This document shows positions 44,433 to 53,526 of a stretch of DNA of 64,000 bases, one piece after another. Within the stretch, counting starts at the first letter, position 1. Each line of letters opens with the position of its first letter. The position numbers and the translations under genes are program-made. The notes under the pieces were generated by a model. That model saw nothing but the letters and a program-made list of their open reading frames with translations. It made no database searches and was not told where the DNA came from. The stretch covers positions 62,001-126,000 of the forward strand of contig JBKUYM010000004.1 of NCBI GenBank assembly GCA_046964515.1, in the 5' to 3' direction. Source of the stretch: UMGS1663 sp046964515. Its GTDB lineage: Bacteria; Bacillota; Clostridia; TANB77; CAG-508.

Positions 44433-45077
44433 ATGAGAAGAGATAGAAGAAAATTAAAAAAGAAGAAAGATATAATCAATATAATCTTAGCAATAGCTAT
44501 TTTATGGAGTTTAATAGGTATAATCATAGAAATATATGGGGACAATACTATAAAAGAAGATAGTTATGAATCTCAAAAAATAAGTGTACTAGAAGAGAGC
44601 CAAAATAAGGAAGAGACAAATACTATAGTAGAAGAAAATAAACAGACAATAAAACCATATCCAAAAGAAGAAATAGCTAAAAGTTATAAAGGGTATCCTG
44701 TTTGTGCTAAATTAGAAATTCCAAAAATTTCTCTAGAAGTAAATATTTTGAGCACCTATTCTAAGCAAGCTCTAAAAGTATCGGCTACTAAATTTTGGGG
44801 AGTAGAGCCAAATCAGCTTGGTAATTTTTGTGTAGTGGGTCACAATTTAAAAAGTGCTTTTTATGACATAAAAAAACTAGAAATAGCAGATAGATTATTT
44901 CTTATAGATGAAATCGTAGGAAAAGTAGAATATGAGATTTTTAAAATAGAAAAGGTAGTTCCAGAAGACACAAATTGTTTAGAGCCTATTACATTAGAAA
45001 AAAGAGAAATTACATTAATAACTTGTACAAATGATTCGAAAAAAAGGGTGATTATAAAAGCTAAGGAAATAGAATGA
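44433..45077 (+). CDS. Class D-like sortase (second)
   Basis: The 214-residue protein has a basic N-terminus, one membrane helix (about 14-30), and the sortase domain with catalytic His in VVGHNLKSAF, Cys in ITLITCTNDS and Arg in KKRVIIKA. It is related to the enzyme at 10099. The LPQTG cohesin protein just upstream is the likely substrate. It ends 16 bp before the glucosaminidase gene. Confidence 0.87.
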   Translation: MRRDRRKLKKKKDIINIILAIAILWSLIGIIIEIYGDNTIKEDSYESQKISVLEESQNKEETNTIVEENKQTIKPYPKEEIAKSYKGYPVCAKLEIPKISLEVNILSTYSKQALKVSATKFWGVEPNQLGNFCVVGHNLKSAFYDIKKLEIADRLFLIDEIVGKVEYEIFKIEKVVPEDTNCLEPITLEKREITLITCTNDSKKRVIIKAKEIE

Positions 45078-45093
45078 GAAGAAAGGAAACACG

Positions 45094-47346
45094 ATGAATA
45101 AAAAAGTTACTTTTATTTTTTGGAGTATGGCATTTAGTTTATGCATATGGTTACTTTTTTTTACGAAAACAGAAGCGGCTATAAGCATAGAAGGAATAGA
45201 AAATTTTCCTAGTAGTTATCAGCCATATTTAAAAGAATTAGTAAAAAAGCATCCAAATTGGAAATTTATAGCGTTAGATACACAACTAGATTGGAATTAT
45301 GTGATTGAACAAGAAAATATATTTGGAAAAAATCTAGTACCAAAGAATTATTCTGATAGTTGGAAGAATACAACACCAGGTCAATATGATGTAGAAGTAG
45401 ACGGAGGATGGGTGGATTCTTCTAAGCAAGCGGTAGAGTATTGTATGGATCCGAGAAACTTTTTAAATGAAATACGTTTATTCCAATTTGAAACATTATC
45501 ATATGATGCAAACTCTAGTAAATTAGATAGTATTGAAAAAATATTATATGGAACAGAATTTTATGAAAAAAAAGTTTCTTACTTGGATAGTAATGGAAAT
45601 ACAATCCATATGAATGAAACTTATTCTGATTTGATTTTAAGAGGAGGACAAACTGCTTCTGTTAGTCCCTATCATTTGGCATCTAGAATTAAACAAGAAG
45701 TAGGTCCATTTTTATCGCATAGTTCTATAAGTGGCATTGTAGAAGGTTATAAGGGATTATATAATTTTTATAATATTGGAGCAACTAGTTCTACGGACCA
45801 AATGGGGGCAATAAAAAAAGGTCTACAATATGCAAAAGATGGTAATGGAGCGAGTCAAGAAACCAAAAACAAATACTTAATACCATGGAATACAAAAGAA
45901 AAAGCCATTACAGGTGGTGGTGTATTTATAGGCTCTAGTTACATTCATATAGGGCAAAATACGATTTATCTACAAAAATTTCATGTAAGTGATACAAAAG
46001 GGGAAAGTTTATTTTGGCACCAATACATGACAAATATTTTAGCACCTTATAGTGAATCAAAATCTATCTATAATGGATATGAAAAAACAGGTATATTGAG
46101 TAGTCCTATTTCATTTGTAATTCCTATTTATAATAATATGCCAGAAATACCAACAGAAAGTCCTAATATTGATGCACAAGCATATATAGAAGACAGTACA
46201 AATGTATATTGTACTGGTACCAATGTTAATGTAAGAACAGGACCAGGAACTTCTTATGAAATCTTAACAAGGGTTACAAAACAAGATAAAATGTCGAGAA
46301 TAAAGAAATCAGTATCCCAAGGAGAAAGATGGGACAAGGTAATATTAGAAAATGGAATGATTGGTTATATTTTTCAAGAATATGTACAAGAGATTCCCAA
46401 TAGACAAATAGAAAAAATTGATTTGCAGATAGAAAACACAACATTACAAAAAGGAGACAAAAAACAGTTACAAATTACTATTTTTCCGGCAGAAGCAAGT
46501 ACACATAAGGTAAACTATATTTCTAGTAATCCAGAAGTAGCCATGATTGATAATGAAGGAAATATAACAGCAATCCATGCAGGGACAACTATTATTACAG
46601 TCAAAGCAGAAGAAAATGATGTACAAAATCAAATAGAAATAACCGTATATAGTCCTGTTACAAGTATTTCTATTGATCAAAAAGAATTATATTTGCAAAT
46701 AGAAGATACCTTTCAGATAAATGCTTATATTGAACCAGAAGATGCTAGTAATAAAAAAATAAAATATACAAGTCAAGATGAGAAAATAGCAACGATAGAT
46801 GAAAATGGCAGAATTACAGCTAACCAAGAAGGAGAAACAAGAATAAGGGTAAGTGCAGAGGAAAATTCACAAATAGAGACACAATGTAAATTAATTGTAG
46901 TAAGAAAAATGGAAGATTCAGAAATCCATTTTGATAGTTCTTTACATTTAGATAGTTTAGAAATTAGTGGTATTGCCTACAATGAAAACACAGCAGGTCA
47001 TATTAAAGAGAAAATTACAACAGATTTAGAAATAGAAATCGTAGATGCTCAAAATAAAGTTTTAGAAGATACACAAATAATTGGAACCGGTAGCAAAGTA
47101 TGTGTTAAAGAAAATGGAATTGTTTTAAGGCAATATAATATCTTAGTATATGGGGATGTTAATGGTGACGGAAAAATAAGTAGTATAGATTTGCTAGTTT
47201 TGCAAAGGCACATTTTACAGATTGAGGAAATAGATGGAATTTATAAAAAGGCGGCCAATATTAGAAAAGATGGTAAAAAACCAACATCAATAGATTTATT
47301 GCTAATACAAAGGCATATTTTAGGGTTACAAAACATTGAACAATAG
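45094..47346 (+). CDS. Secreted N-acetylglucosaminidase with SH3, two BIG2 and a dockerin domain
   Basis: The 750-residue autolysin-like protein has a signal peptide (1-29). A glucosaminidase region (about 30-340) follows with FPSSYQPYLKELVKKHPNWKF, SPYHLASRIKQEVGPF and YNFYNIGATSS. Then come an SH3b domain (NVNVRTGPGTSYE, about 370-430), two BIG2 immunoglobulin-like domains (about 435-605) and a C-terminal dockerin. The first dockerin loop is DVNGDGKISSIDLLVLQRHI; the second, NIRKDGKKPTSID, is degenerate. It probably cuts peptidoglycan while docked to the neighbouring cohesin proteins. Confidence 0.85.
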   Translation: MNKKVTFIFWSMAFSLCIWLLFFTKTEAAISIEGIENFPSSYQPYLKELVKKHPNWKFIALDTQLDWNYVIEQENIFGKNLVPKNYSDSWKNTTPGQYDVEVDGGWVDSSKQAVEYCMDPRNFLNEIRLFQFETLSYDANSSKLDSIEKILYGTEFYEKKVSYLDSNGNTIHMNETYSDLILRGGQTASVSPYHLASRIKQEVGPFLSHSSISGIVEGYKGLYNFYNIGATSSTDQMGAIKKGLQYAKDGNGASQETKNKYLIPWNTKEKAITGGGVFIGSSYIHIGQNTIYLQKFHVSDTKGESLFWHQYMTNILAPYSESKSIYNGYEKTGILSSPISFVIPIYNNMPEIPTESPNIDAQAYIEDSTNVYCTGTNVNVRTGPGTSYEILTRVTKQDKMSRIKKSVSQGERWDKVILENGMIGYIFQEYVQEIPNRQIEKIDLQIENTTLQKGDKKQLQITIFPAEASTHKVNYISSNPEVAMIDNEGNITAIHAGTTIITVKAEENDVQNQIEITVYSPVTSISIDQKELYLQIEDTFQINAYIEPEDASNKKIKYTSQDEKIATIDENGRITANQEGETRIRVSAEENSQIETQCKLIVVRKMEDSEIHFDSSLHLDSLEISGIAYNENTAGHIKEKITTDLEIEIVDAQNKVLEDTQIIGTGSKVCVKENGIVLRQYNILVYGDVNGDGKISSIDLLVLQRHILQIEEIDGIYKKAANIRKDGKKPTSIDLLLIQRHILGLQNIEQ

Positions 47347-47378
47347 AGAAAAAGGAGATAAATAGGAGGTGATTTTCA

Positions 47379-48654
47379 ATAAAAAACACGATAAAGAGGA
47401 TAATGCTAAGTGTAATAATAACTTTTTTAGTAGGATATTGTATTCCTATTTATAGTAGTTATGGTACGACGAATGCAACTGTATATTTAAAAGCTAACAA
47501 AGAAGCAATAGAGATAGGGGAGGAAGTAGAAATTGGTTTTTATATACAAGGACAAAAAACAGCTGCTTATAATGCTACTATATATTTTGACGAATCAAAA
47601 TATGAATGGGTTTCTGGACCAGAGAATGCGAAAGTAGAGGAAAATCAAATAAAACTACTTTGGTATGATACACAAGGAGGAAAGGACGCTAAACAAAATG
47701 AGCTGGGAAAAATAGTGTTTAAAGCAAAACAAGAAGGTCTTTCAAATTTTGTAATAGAAGGAGATTTTTATACGCCGAAAGAACAAAATATACAAGTAAA
47801 TTTTAAGAGCATACAAGTACAAATAGGAAAAGAAGAAAGTAATTTACAAAAACAAGCAAAAGAAGAATTAGGTACGAATACACAAAGTGATAATGCTAAT
47901 TTACAATCTTTAAGAATTAATAAAGAAGGTTTAGTACCCAATTTTGAAGCAGATGTATACAACTACGATTTAATAGTCAATAAAGATATAACAGATTTAG
48001 AAGTATTAGCGATTCCCGAAAACGCAAAAGCACTTGTAGAAATAACAGGAAATACACGGCTTACAAGAAGGGATAAATAGTATAAAAATAAAAGTAACAT
48101 CAGAAGATAATACACAACATAAAGAATATGAGATTAAGGTTACAAAGACAGAAAATATTACCTTAGCCAATACAAACTTGGAAATTTTAGCCATAGAAAA
48201 TACGTTATTAACACCTCCTTTTGACAATCAAATAACGCAGTATAACACACAGATAAGTAATAATATAACAAATTTAAATATATTAGCGATTCCCGAAAAC
48301 GAAATGGGAACAGTACAAATAACAGGAAATGAATACTTAAAAGAAGGAAATAATACTATTATCATAACCGTAACAGCACCTAATGAAATTACAAAAAGGC
48401 AATATTTTGTAAATGTCTATAAAAGAAATTTAGAGGAAGAAACAAAATATAAGGAAGAGGAGCAGAAAAAAGAAGAAAAATTAGAGCAAGCCTATGAAAT
48501 AGAAAAAACATCTACTGTTACCACACAAGAAAATACGAACCAAGTAAAAGAAGAAAATAGAAATGATTTTATCATAGGTGCTTTAGGGATTATCCTATTA
48601 GGAATACTGGTAGGTATTTACTACAAAAAGAAAACAGAGAATAAAAACAAATAA
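47379..48654 (+). CDS. Membrane-anchored cohesin/cadherin-like protein, +1 shift at CGG, apparent ATA start
   Basis: A cohesin-like domain (about 40-150: ANKEAIEIGEEVEIGFYIQ, YNATIYFDESKYEWVSG) is followed by two cadherin-like beta-sandwich repeats and a C-terminal membrane helix with a Lys-rich tail. Frame 0 reaches CGG at 48057 and then a stop; skipping the C restores ITGNTGLQEGINSIKIKV and the rest to 48654, about 424 residues. AGGAGGTG (47364-47371) is ideally spaced to ATA 47379, giving MKNTIKRIMLSVIITF, a proper signal peptide; the first ATG (47403) would lose its basic part. Confidence 0.75.
48057..48059 (+). other. +1 recoding site (CGG) in the cohesin/cadherin-like gene
   Basis: Frame 0 ACA CGG CTT; restored ACA, skip C, GGC TTA. 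The second cadherin-like repeat of the same protein aligns without a gap, so CGGC stands for one residue. Confidence 0.8.
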
Positions 48655-48661
48655 TATTAAG

Positions 48662-48699
48662 AATAAAGGGAAATTTGCTGATTATCCCTTTATTTTGTT
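48662..48699 (+). terminator. Rho-independent terminator of the surface module
   Basis: Stem AATAAAGGGA/TCCCTTTATT, then a T-run. Confidence 0.8.
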
Positions 48700-48784
48700 T
48701 TTATATTTTATAAATCATTAATAGAAAAGTAGATAATAAAATAGGCTTATGTTAAAATGAAATTAGAAAGGAAGTAAGAATAGA

Positions 48785-49303
48785 ATGGATTTTTTAAGTT
48801 TAGCAAAACAAAGATATTCCTGTAGAGCATTTGCGCAAAAAGAGGTAGAAAGAGAAAAATTAGATAAAATTGTGGAAGCGGCAAGGGTAGCACCAACAGC
48901 TGTTAATTATCAACCACAAAGAATTCTAATTTTACAGGAAAAAGAAAAACTAGCAAGGTTAAAAGAATGTACACCCTATGGATGGGGTGCACCTGTTGTC
49001 ATGATTGTTTGCTATGATAAGAATGTATCTTGGAAACGAAAATATGATCAACAAGAGGAAGGGATTGTCGATGCTAGTATTGTAGCAACACATATGATGT
49101 TAGAAATTCAAGATTTGGGATTAGGAACCACTTGGATTGGAAGTTTTGATCCTATAAAAGTTAGACAAATTTATCAAATACCAAGTAATTTAGAGATAAT
49201 AGCGTTGTTACCAGTAGGGTATCCAGCAGTAGATGCTAAACCAAGTAAAGAACATGAAAAAAGAAATGCTATCAATACGATGGTTTACTGGGAAAAAATA
49301 TAA
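48785..49303 (+). CDS. Nitroreductase-family protein
   Basis: This is a 172-residue FMN-dependent NAD(P)H oxidoreductase. The FMN contacts RYSCRAF and ARVAPTAVNYQP lie at the N-terminus, with DASIVATHMMLEIQDLGLGTTWIG and LLPVGYP further on. The substrate is unknown. It stands alone before the AraC regulator. Confidence 0.85.
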   Translation: MDFLSLAKQRYSCRAFAQKEVEREKLDKIVEAARVAPTAVNYQPQRILILQEKEKLARLKECTPYGWGAPVVMIVCYDKNVSWKRKYDQQEEGIVDASIVATHMMLEIQDLGLGTTWIGSFDPIKVRQIYQIPSNLEIIALLPVGYPAVDAKPSKEHEKRNAINTMVYWEKI

Positions 49304-49421
49304 CCTACTTTTCATTTTAGTATAACCTTTTTGACAAGACAAAACATAGCATAAAAAGTCGGGTAAAATAGGAAAAAATACAGTAATATAGAGGCAAGAA
49401 TAGTGAAAAAGGAGAATGCAT

Positions 49422-50279
49422 ATGGGATGGATAGAGAGTATTGGTGAGGCGATTGCTTATATAGAGGAAAATCTAACACAAGAGTTGTTAATAGAAGATA
49501 TTGCTAGACGTGTTTGTCTTTCACCATTTTATTTTCAAAAAGGATTTGCTATGCTTTGTGGTTTTACAGTTGGAGAATATATTAGAAAACGTAGACTTTC
49601 TCTTGCTGGCAATGATTTAATGCAATCTCGTGAAAAAATCATAGATATAGCGCTAAAATATGGTTATGATTCACCAGATAGTTTTACGAAGGCTTTCATT
49701 CGTTTTCATGGAGTTTCCCCAACCACTGTTCGAAAAGAAGGCGCAATGGTAAAATCTTTTGCACCTTTAAAGATTAATTTTATATTGAAAGGTGGTTATA
49801 CGATGGATTACAAAATTGTAGAGAAAGAGGCTTTTACAGTAATAGGCATAGCTAAAATTTTTAAATATGAAGAAGCTATTGCTAAAGTTCCAAAATTATG
49901 GGAGGAATTCTTTAAGACAGGAAAGAATAAACATATATGTGGAACATATGGAATTAATATGGACCAAGAGATGAAAGGCAATGAATTTGAATATATGATT
50001 GCAGATGATTATATTCCAACAGCAGAAATACCAGAGGGATTTGTTACAAAAGTGATACCGAAACATACTTGGGCAATTTTTTCTTGTATAGGACCATCTG
50101 CTAAAACACTTCAAGAAACCAATCAAAAAATTTTTATGGAATGGTTACCAAATTGTAAAAACTATGAGATTGCGGAAGGCTACAATATTGAAATGTATAC
50201 AGATGCTAGTCAATATCCAAAGGGTATTCAAGATGAAAAATATTATGGTGAGATTTGGATTCCAGTTAAGAAAAAATAA
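49422..50279 (+). CDS. AraC-family regulator with GyrI-like effector domain
   Basis: Residues 1-105 hold the double helix-turn-helix (LLIEDIARRVCLSPFYFQKGF, then IIDIALKYGYDSPDSFTKAF). Residues 125-285 form a GyrI-like/SOUL small-molecule binding domain (EKEAFTVIGIAKIFKYEE, then GYNIEMYTDASQYPKG). The ATG at 49422 is seven bases after AAAAGGAG; the ATG at 49416 is too close. Terminated at 50286. Confidence 0.85.
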   Translation: MGWIESIGEAIAYIEENLTQELLIEDIARRVCLSPFYFQKGFAMLCGFTVGEYIRKRRLSLAGNDLMQSREKIIDIALKYGYDSPDSFTKAFIRFHGVSPTTVRKEGAMVKSFAPLKINFILKGGYTMDYKIVEKEAFTVIGIAKIFKYEEAIAKVPKLWEEFFKTGKNKHICGTYGINMDQEMKGNEFEYMIADDYIPTAEIPEGFVTKVIPKHTWAIFSCIGPSAKTLQETNQKIFMEWLPNCKNYEIAEGYNIEMYTDASQYPKGIQDEKYYGEIWIPVKKK

Positions 50280-50285
50280 AATTTT

Positions 50286-50328
50286 AAAAACATAGATTAG
50301 TTAAAAATGTTACTAATCTATGTTTTTT
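50286..50328 (+). terminator. Rho-independent terminator
   Basis: A 15-bp stem AAAACATAGATTAGT/ACTAATCTATGTTTT with a T-run. Confidence 0.9.
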
Positions 50329-50501
50329 TATGGTGCCATATATGTATATAGAGAAAATATAAAAGCAAAATATATTTATAGGTAAAAGGTTATTTTAAAG
50401 AAATTTCATAGAAAATACTACACAAACAGAAGAAAGTATGGTAAAATAATTTAGTATAAAAAATATAAAGAGATTACATAGAAGAATAGGAGGAATTCGT
50501 T

Positions 50502-51227
50502 ATGTCAGGACACAGTAAATGGCACAATATAGCAGCTAAGAAGGGAAAAGCAGATGCAGCAAGAGGAAAAGTGTTTACAAAATTAGGAAGAGAATTATTA
50601 ATGGCAGTAAAACAAGGTGGTGCAGATCCAGCGGGTAATTCAAAACTAAAAGATGTTATTGCTAAGTGTAAAGCAGCTAACATGCCAAATGATACAATTA
50701 GTAATGCTATAAAAAAAGCAGCAGGTGCAGGCAATAGCGAAAACTATGAAGAGATTGTATATGAAGGATATGGACCAAATGGAGTGGCACTTATTGTAGA
50801 GGCTAACACAGATAATAAAAATAGAACTGCAGCAGATGTAAGACATGCATTTGATAAATGTGGAGGTAATTTAGGAACAACAGGATGTGTATCTTATTTA
50901 TTTAGTAAAAAAGGTATCATGGTTATTGATAAAGCAAATTGTTCATTTAGTGAAGATGATTTAATGCTTTTAGCAATAGACAGTGGAGCAGAAGATTTTT
51001 CTGCAGAAGAGGAAGTATATGAAATTACAACAGCACCAGAAAGTTTTTCGCAAGTAAGAGAAAAGTTAGAAGCAGAAGGTATAGAATTCTTAGAAGCAGG
51101 TGTACAGATGATTCCATCTACCTATATAGCTTTAGATGAAAAAGGTGCAGAGAGAATGGAAAGACTACTGGAAATGTTAGAAGATTTAGATGATGTTTCA
51201 GAGATTTATCACAATTGGGAAGAATAA
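50502..51227 (+). CDS. yebC: YebC/PmpR-family protein
   Basis: The 241-residue protein begins SGHSKWHNIAAKKGKADAARG, the family signature, and has the three-domain YebC length. YebC proteins help ribosomes through difficult motifs such as polyproline, and some act as transcriptional regulators. A ribosome-rescue function would be of interest beside the CGG phenomenon, but the gene is near-universal. Confidence 0.95.
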   Translation: MSGHSKWHNIAAKKGKADAARGKVFTKLGRELLMAVKQGGADPAGNSKLKDVIAKCKAANMPNDTISNAIKKAAGAGNSENYEEIVYEGYGPNGVALIVEANTDNKNRTAADVRHAFDKCGGNLGTTGCVSYLFSKKGIMVIDKANCSFSEDDLMLLAIDSGAEDFSAEEEVYEITTAPESFSQVREKLEAEGIEFLEAGVQMIPSTYIALDEKGAERMERLLEMLEDLDDVSEIYHNWEE

Positions 51228-51259
51228 AATTCATAAAATAGAAGTTCTAAAATAGGAAA

Positions 51260-51300
51260 AGAAGCATATATATAATAACAGTATATAGGCTTCTTTTTTT
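51260..51300 (+). terminator. Rho-independent terminator of yebC
   Basis: AGAAGC/GCTTCT stem with an inner TATATA pairing and a long T-run. Confidence 0.75.
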
Positions 51301-51329
51301 ATGCAAAAAAGAGAAAGGAAAAATAAAAA

Positions 51330-52281
51330 ATGGTACAAATTCAAAATATTTTAAGATGTTTTCCTTTAAAAATATATAAAAAACTAGAGGAACTTTTTTC
51401 TAATTCCTACCATCTGATAAATAATCTAGAAGAAATTAGACTAAGAGTAAATAAGCCTATTATTTTAAAAGTAGGACAAACAGAGAAAATAGTAGAATAT
51501 AATGCTTCTCAAGAAGAAATATTAGAAATCATGCAACATATTTGTGATAATTCTATTTATAGTTATCAAAATCAAATTTGTCAACGGATATATGACTATG
51601 CAAGGTGGTCATAGAGTTGGTATTACAGGTAATGTGGTTATGAAAGAAGGAAAGATTAATAACATAAACTATATTTCTGGTTTAAACTTTAGAATTGCTA
51701 AACAAGTATTAGGATGTAGTAATAAAATTTTAAAACATGTTTTAAATATAGAAGAACAAAATATTTATAATACATTAATCGTCTCACCACCAGGCGCAGG
51801 AAAGACAACTATTTTACGTGACTTAATTAGAAAAATTAGTAATGGAATAGACCAAATTTCTTTTCCAGGATTAAATGTAGGACTAGTAGATGAAAGAGGA
51901 GAAGTTGCAGCTATGTATAGAGGTGTACCCCAAAATGATATTGGTATTAGGACAGATGTATTAGATAATGTACCAAAAGCAATGGGGATGACGATGCTAA
52001 TTCGTTCTATGGCACCAAAAGTGATTGCAGCAGATGAGATTGGAAATGCACAGGATGTAGAAGCTATTCGTTATGCGGTTTGTTCTGGCGTTAAAGGTAT
52101 ATTTACAGCACATGGAGCTAGTTTAGAAGATTTACGATTAAATCCAGCCATTTACCAGTTGTTACAAACTTGTTTATTTGAAAAAATCATATTTTTGAGT
52201 GATAAAAAGCAGGAAAAGGGAGAAGTAGACAGGGTTTATACTTTACAAAAATTAGAGAAACAATATATTTCGATAGAGTAA
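51330..52281 (+). CDS. spoIIIAA: Stage III sporulation protein AA, read through a +1 shift at CGG
   Basis: SpoIIIAA is the ATPase of the mother-cell-to-forespore channel. Frame 0 gives LEEIRLRVNKPIILKVGQ and reaches CGG at 51585 after 85 codons, then a stop seven codons later. Skipping the C joins QNQICQ to GYMTMQGGHRVGITG, the conserved SpoIIIAA segment. Walker A is SPPGAGKTTILRD; Walker B ends VIAADEIGN. The restored protein is about 316 residues, normal for the family. It is the first gene of the complete spoIIIA operon. Confidence 0.9.
51585..51587 (+). other. +1 recoding site (CGG) in spoIIIAA
   Basis: Frame 0 CAA CGG ATA; restored CAA, skip C, GGA TAT. The Gly aligns with the conserved G(F/Y)-x-T of SpoIIIAA. 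Confidence 0.8.
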
Positions 52282-52360
52282 TCTTAAAAAAATAGTTCTA
52301 AAAAAGGACAAGCGTGCATATATATAGGTATAGAACATATATAAAGGGGAACGAAAGAAA

Positions 52361-52870
52361 ATGGAAATTATCAAATATAGTGCTATGGGATTAATTTTGA
52401 TAGCTACTAGTTATGTGGGCATTTTATTAGCAAATAAGTACACAAATCGTGTAAAAGAATTGAAACAAATGAAAATAGCGCTTAGCTTGTTTGCTACAAA
52501 AATAAAATTTACTTATGAACCGATTCCACAGATTTTTCAAGAAATAGCTGGAAAAACACAAACCATAACTTCTAAAATATTTCAATTAGCCTCTGAAAAA
52601 ATGGAAGAAAAAGAAGCAGGTACGGCTTGGTTAGAAGCCTTAGAAATACAAAATAATGTAATGAATAAAGAAGATAAGGAAGTTTTAAAAGGATTAAGTA
52701 ATTTACTAGGAAAGGTAGATTTAGACGGACAAATTAGAGAAATAGAATTAGTAAATACTTTTTTAAACACACAAATTGAAAAAGCAGAGCAAGAAAGTAA
52801 AAAAAATGTAAAAATGTATAAAACACTAGGCATTACAGCAGGCTTAGCCATTGTAGTAGTACTCATATAA
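52361..52870 (+). CDS. spoIIIAB: Stage III sporulation protein AB
   Basis: The 169-residue membrane protein has an N-terminal helix and a C-terminal helix (YKTLGITAGLAIVVVLI), with the GLSNLLGKVDLDGQIREIEL region typical of SpoIIIAB. It is part of the SpoIIIA secretion-like channel. Its relatives adopt a fold like type II secretion protein GspF. Confidence 0.9.
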   Translation: MEIIKYSAMGLILIATSYVGILLANKYTNRVKELKQMKIALSLFATKIKFTYEPIPQIFQEIAGKTQTITSKIFQLASEKMEEKEAGTAWLEALEIQNNVMNKEDKEVLKGLSNLLGKVDLDGQIREIELVNTFLNTQIEKAEQESKKNVKMYKTLGITAGLAIVVVLI

Positions 52871-52907
52871 AAACCAAAGCTTTTGAAATATAAGGGAGGA
52901 GAAAATT

Positions 52908-53102
52908 ATGGATATTAATTTATTATTTAAAATTGCTGCAATTGGTATCTTAGTAGCTGTATTACACCAAGTCTTAGTACGAGCAGGTAGGGAGGACCAA
53001 GCAATGATGACTACCTTGGCAGGTTTAGTGATTGTATTAACAATGGTGATTAAAGAAATTAGTACTTTGTTTGATACTGTAAGAACAATCTTTGGATTGT
53101 AA
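52908..53102 (+). CDS. spoIIIAC: Stage III sporulation protein AC
   Basis: The 64-residue protein has two membrane helices (INLLFKIAAIGILVAVLHQV and TTLAGLVIVLTMVI) joined by VRAGREDQAM, the SpoIIIAC consensus. It is a small membrane component of the channel. Confidence 0.92.
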   Translation: MDINLLFKIAAIGILVAVLHQVLVRAGREDQAMMTTLAGLVIVLTMVIKEISTLFDTVRTIFGL

Positions 53103-53127
53103 AAATATAAAAAGGAAATAAAAAGCA

Positions 53128-53516
53128 ATGGAAATTATAAAGATTATACGGCGTGGGTTTAGTTGCCTTAATTATCATTATTATTTTAAAGCAATATAAG
53201 CCAGAATTTGTTATATATGTATCTTTATTAGCAGGTGGCATTATTTTGATGATGGTAATGACAAAGATATCTGCTATTATAGATTTGCTTAATAATTTGG
53301 TTAACCAGGCTTCTATAAATAATGAATTTATTATTCTATTAATCAAAATAACAGGAATTGCATTTTTAACAGAATTTGCAGTAAGTATTTGTAAAGATTC
53401 TGGAGAAACAGCAATTGCTACAAAAGTGGACATGCGGTGGTAGAGTAGTTATCATTGCAATGTCTATTCCTATTATATCAGGATTATTGGAAACTGTTAT
53501 TCAAATATTGCCATAA
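53128..53516 (+). CDS. spoIIIAD: Stage III sporulation protein AD, read through two +1 shifts at CGG
   Basis: Three frames must be joined. MEIIKII (ATG 53128) is followed by CGG at 53149; skipping C gives GVGLVALIIIIILKQYKPEF. After 95 codons comes a second CGG (53435); skipping C gives KVDM-GGRVVIIAMSIPIISGLLE, ending at TAA 53516. The restored 128 residues align along their length with Bacillus SpoIIIAD (IVGLGLIA at the start, KIELAGKILI at the end). Without both shifts only fragments would be made. Confidence 0.9.
53149..53151 (+). other. +1 recoding site 1 (CGG) in spoIIIAD
   Basis: Frame 0 ATA CGG CGT; restored ATA, skip C, GGC GTG. Confidence 0.8.
53435..53437 (+). other. +1 recoding site 2 (CGG) in spoIIIAD
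   Basis: Frame 0 ATG CGG TGG TAG; restored ATG, skip C, GGT GGT. A frame-0 stop follows two codons after CGG. Confidence 0.8.
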
Positions 53517-53526
53517 AGGAGAACAA

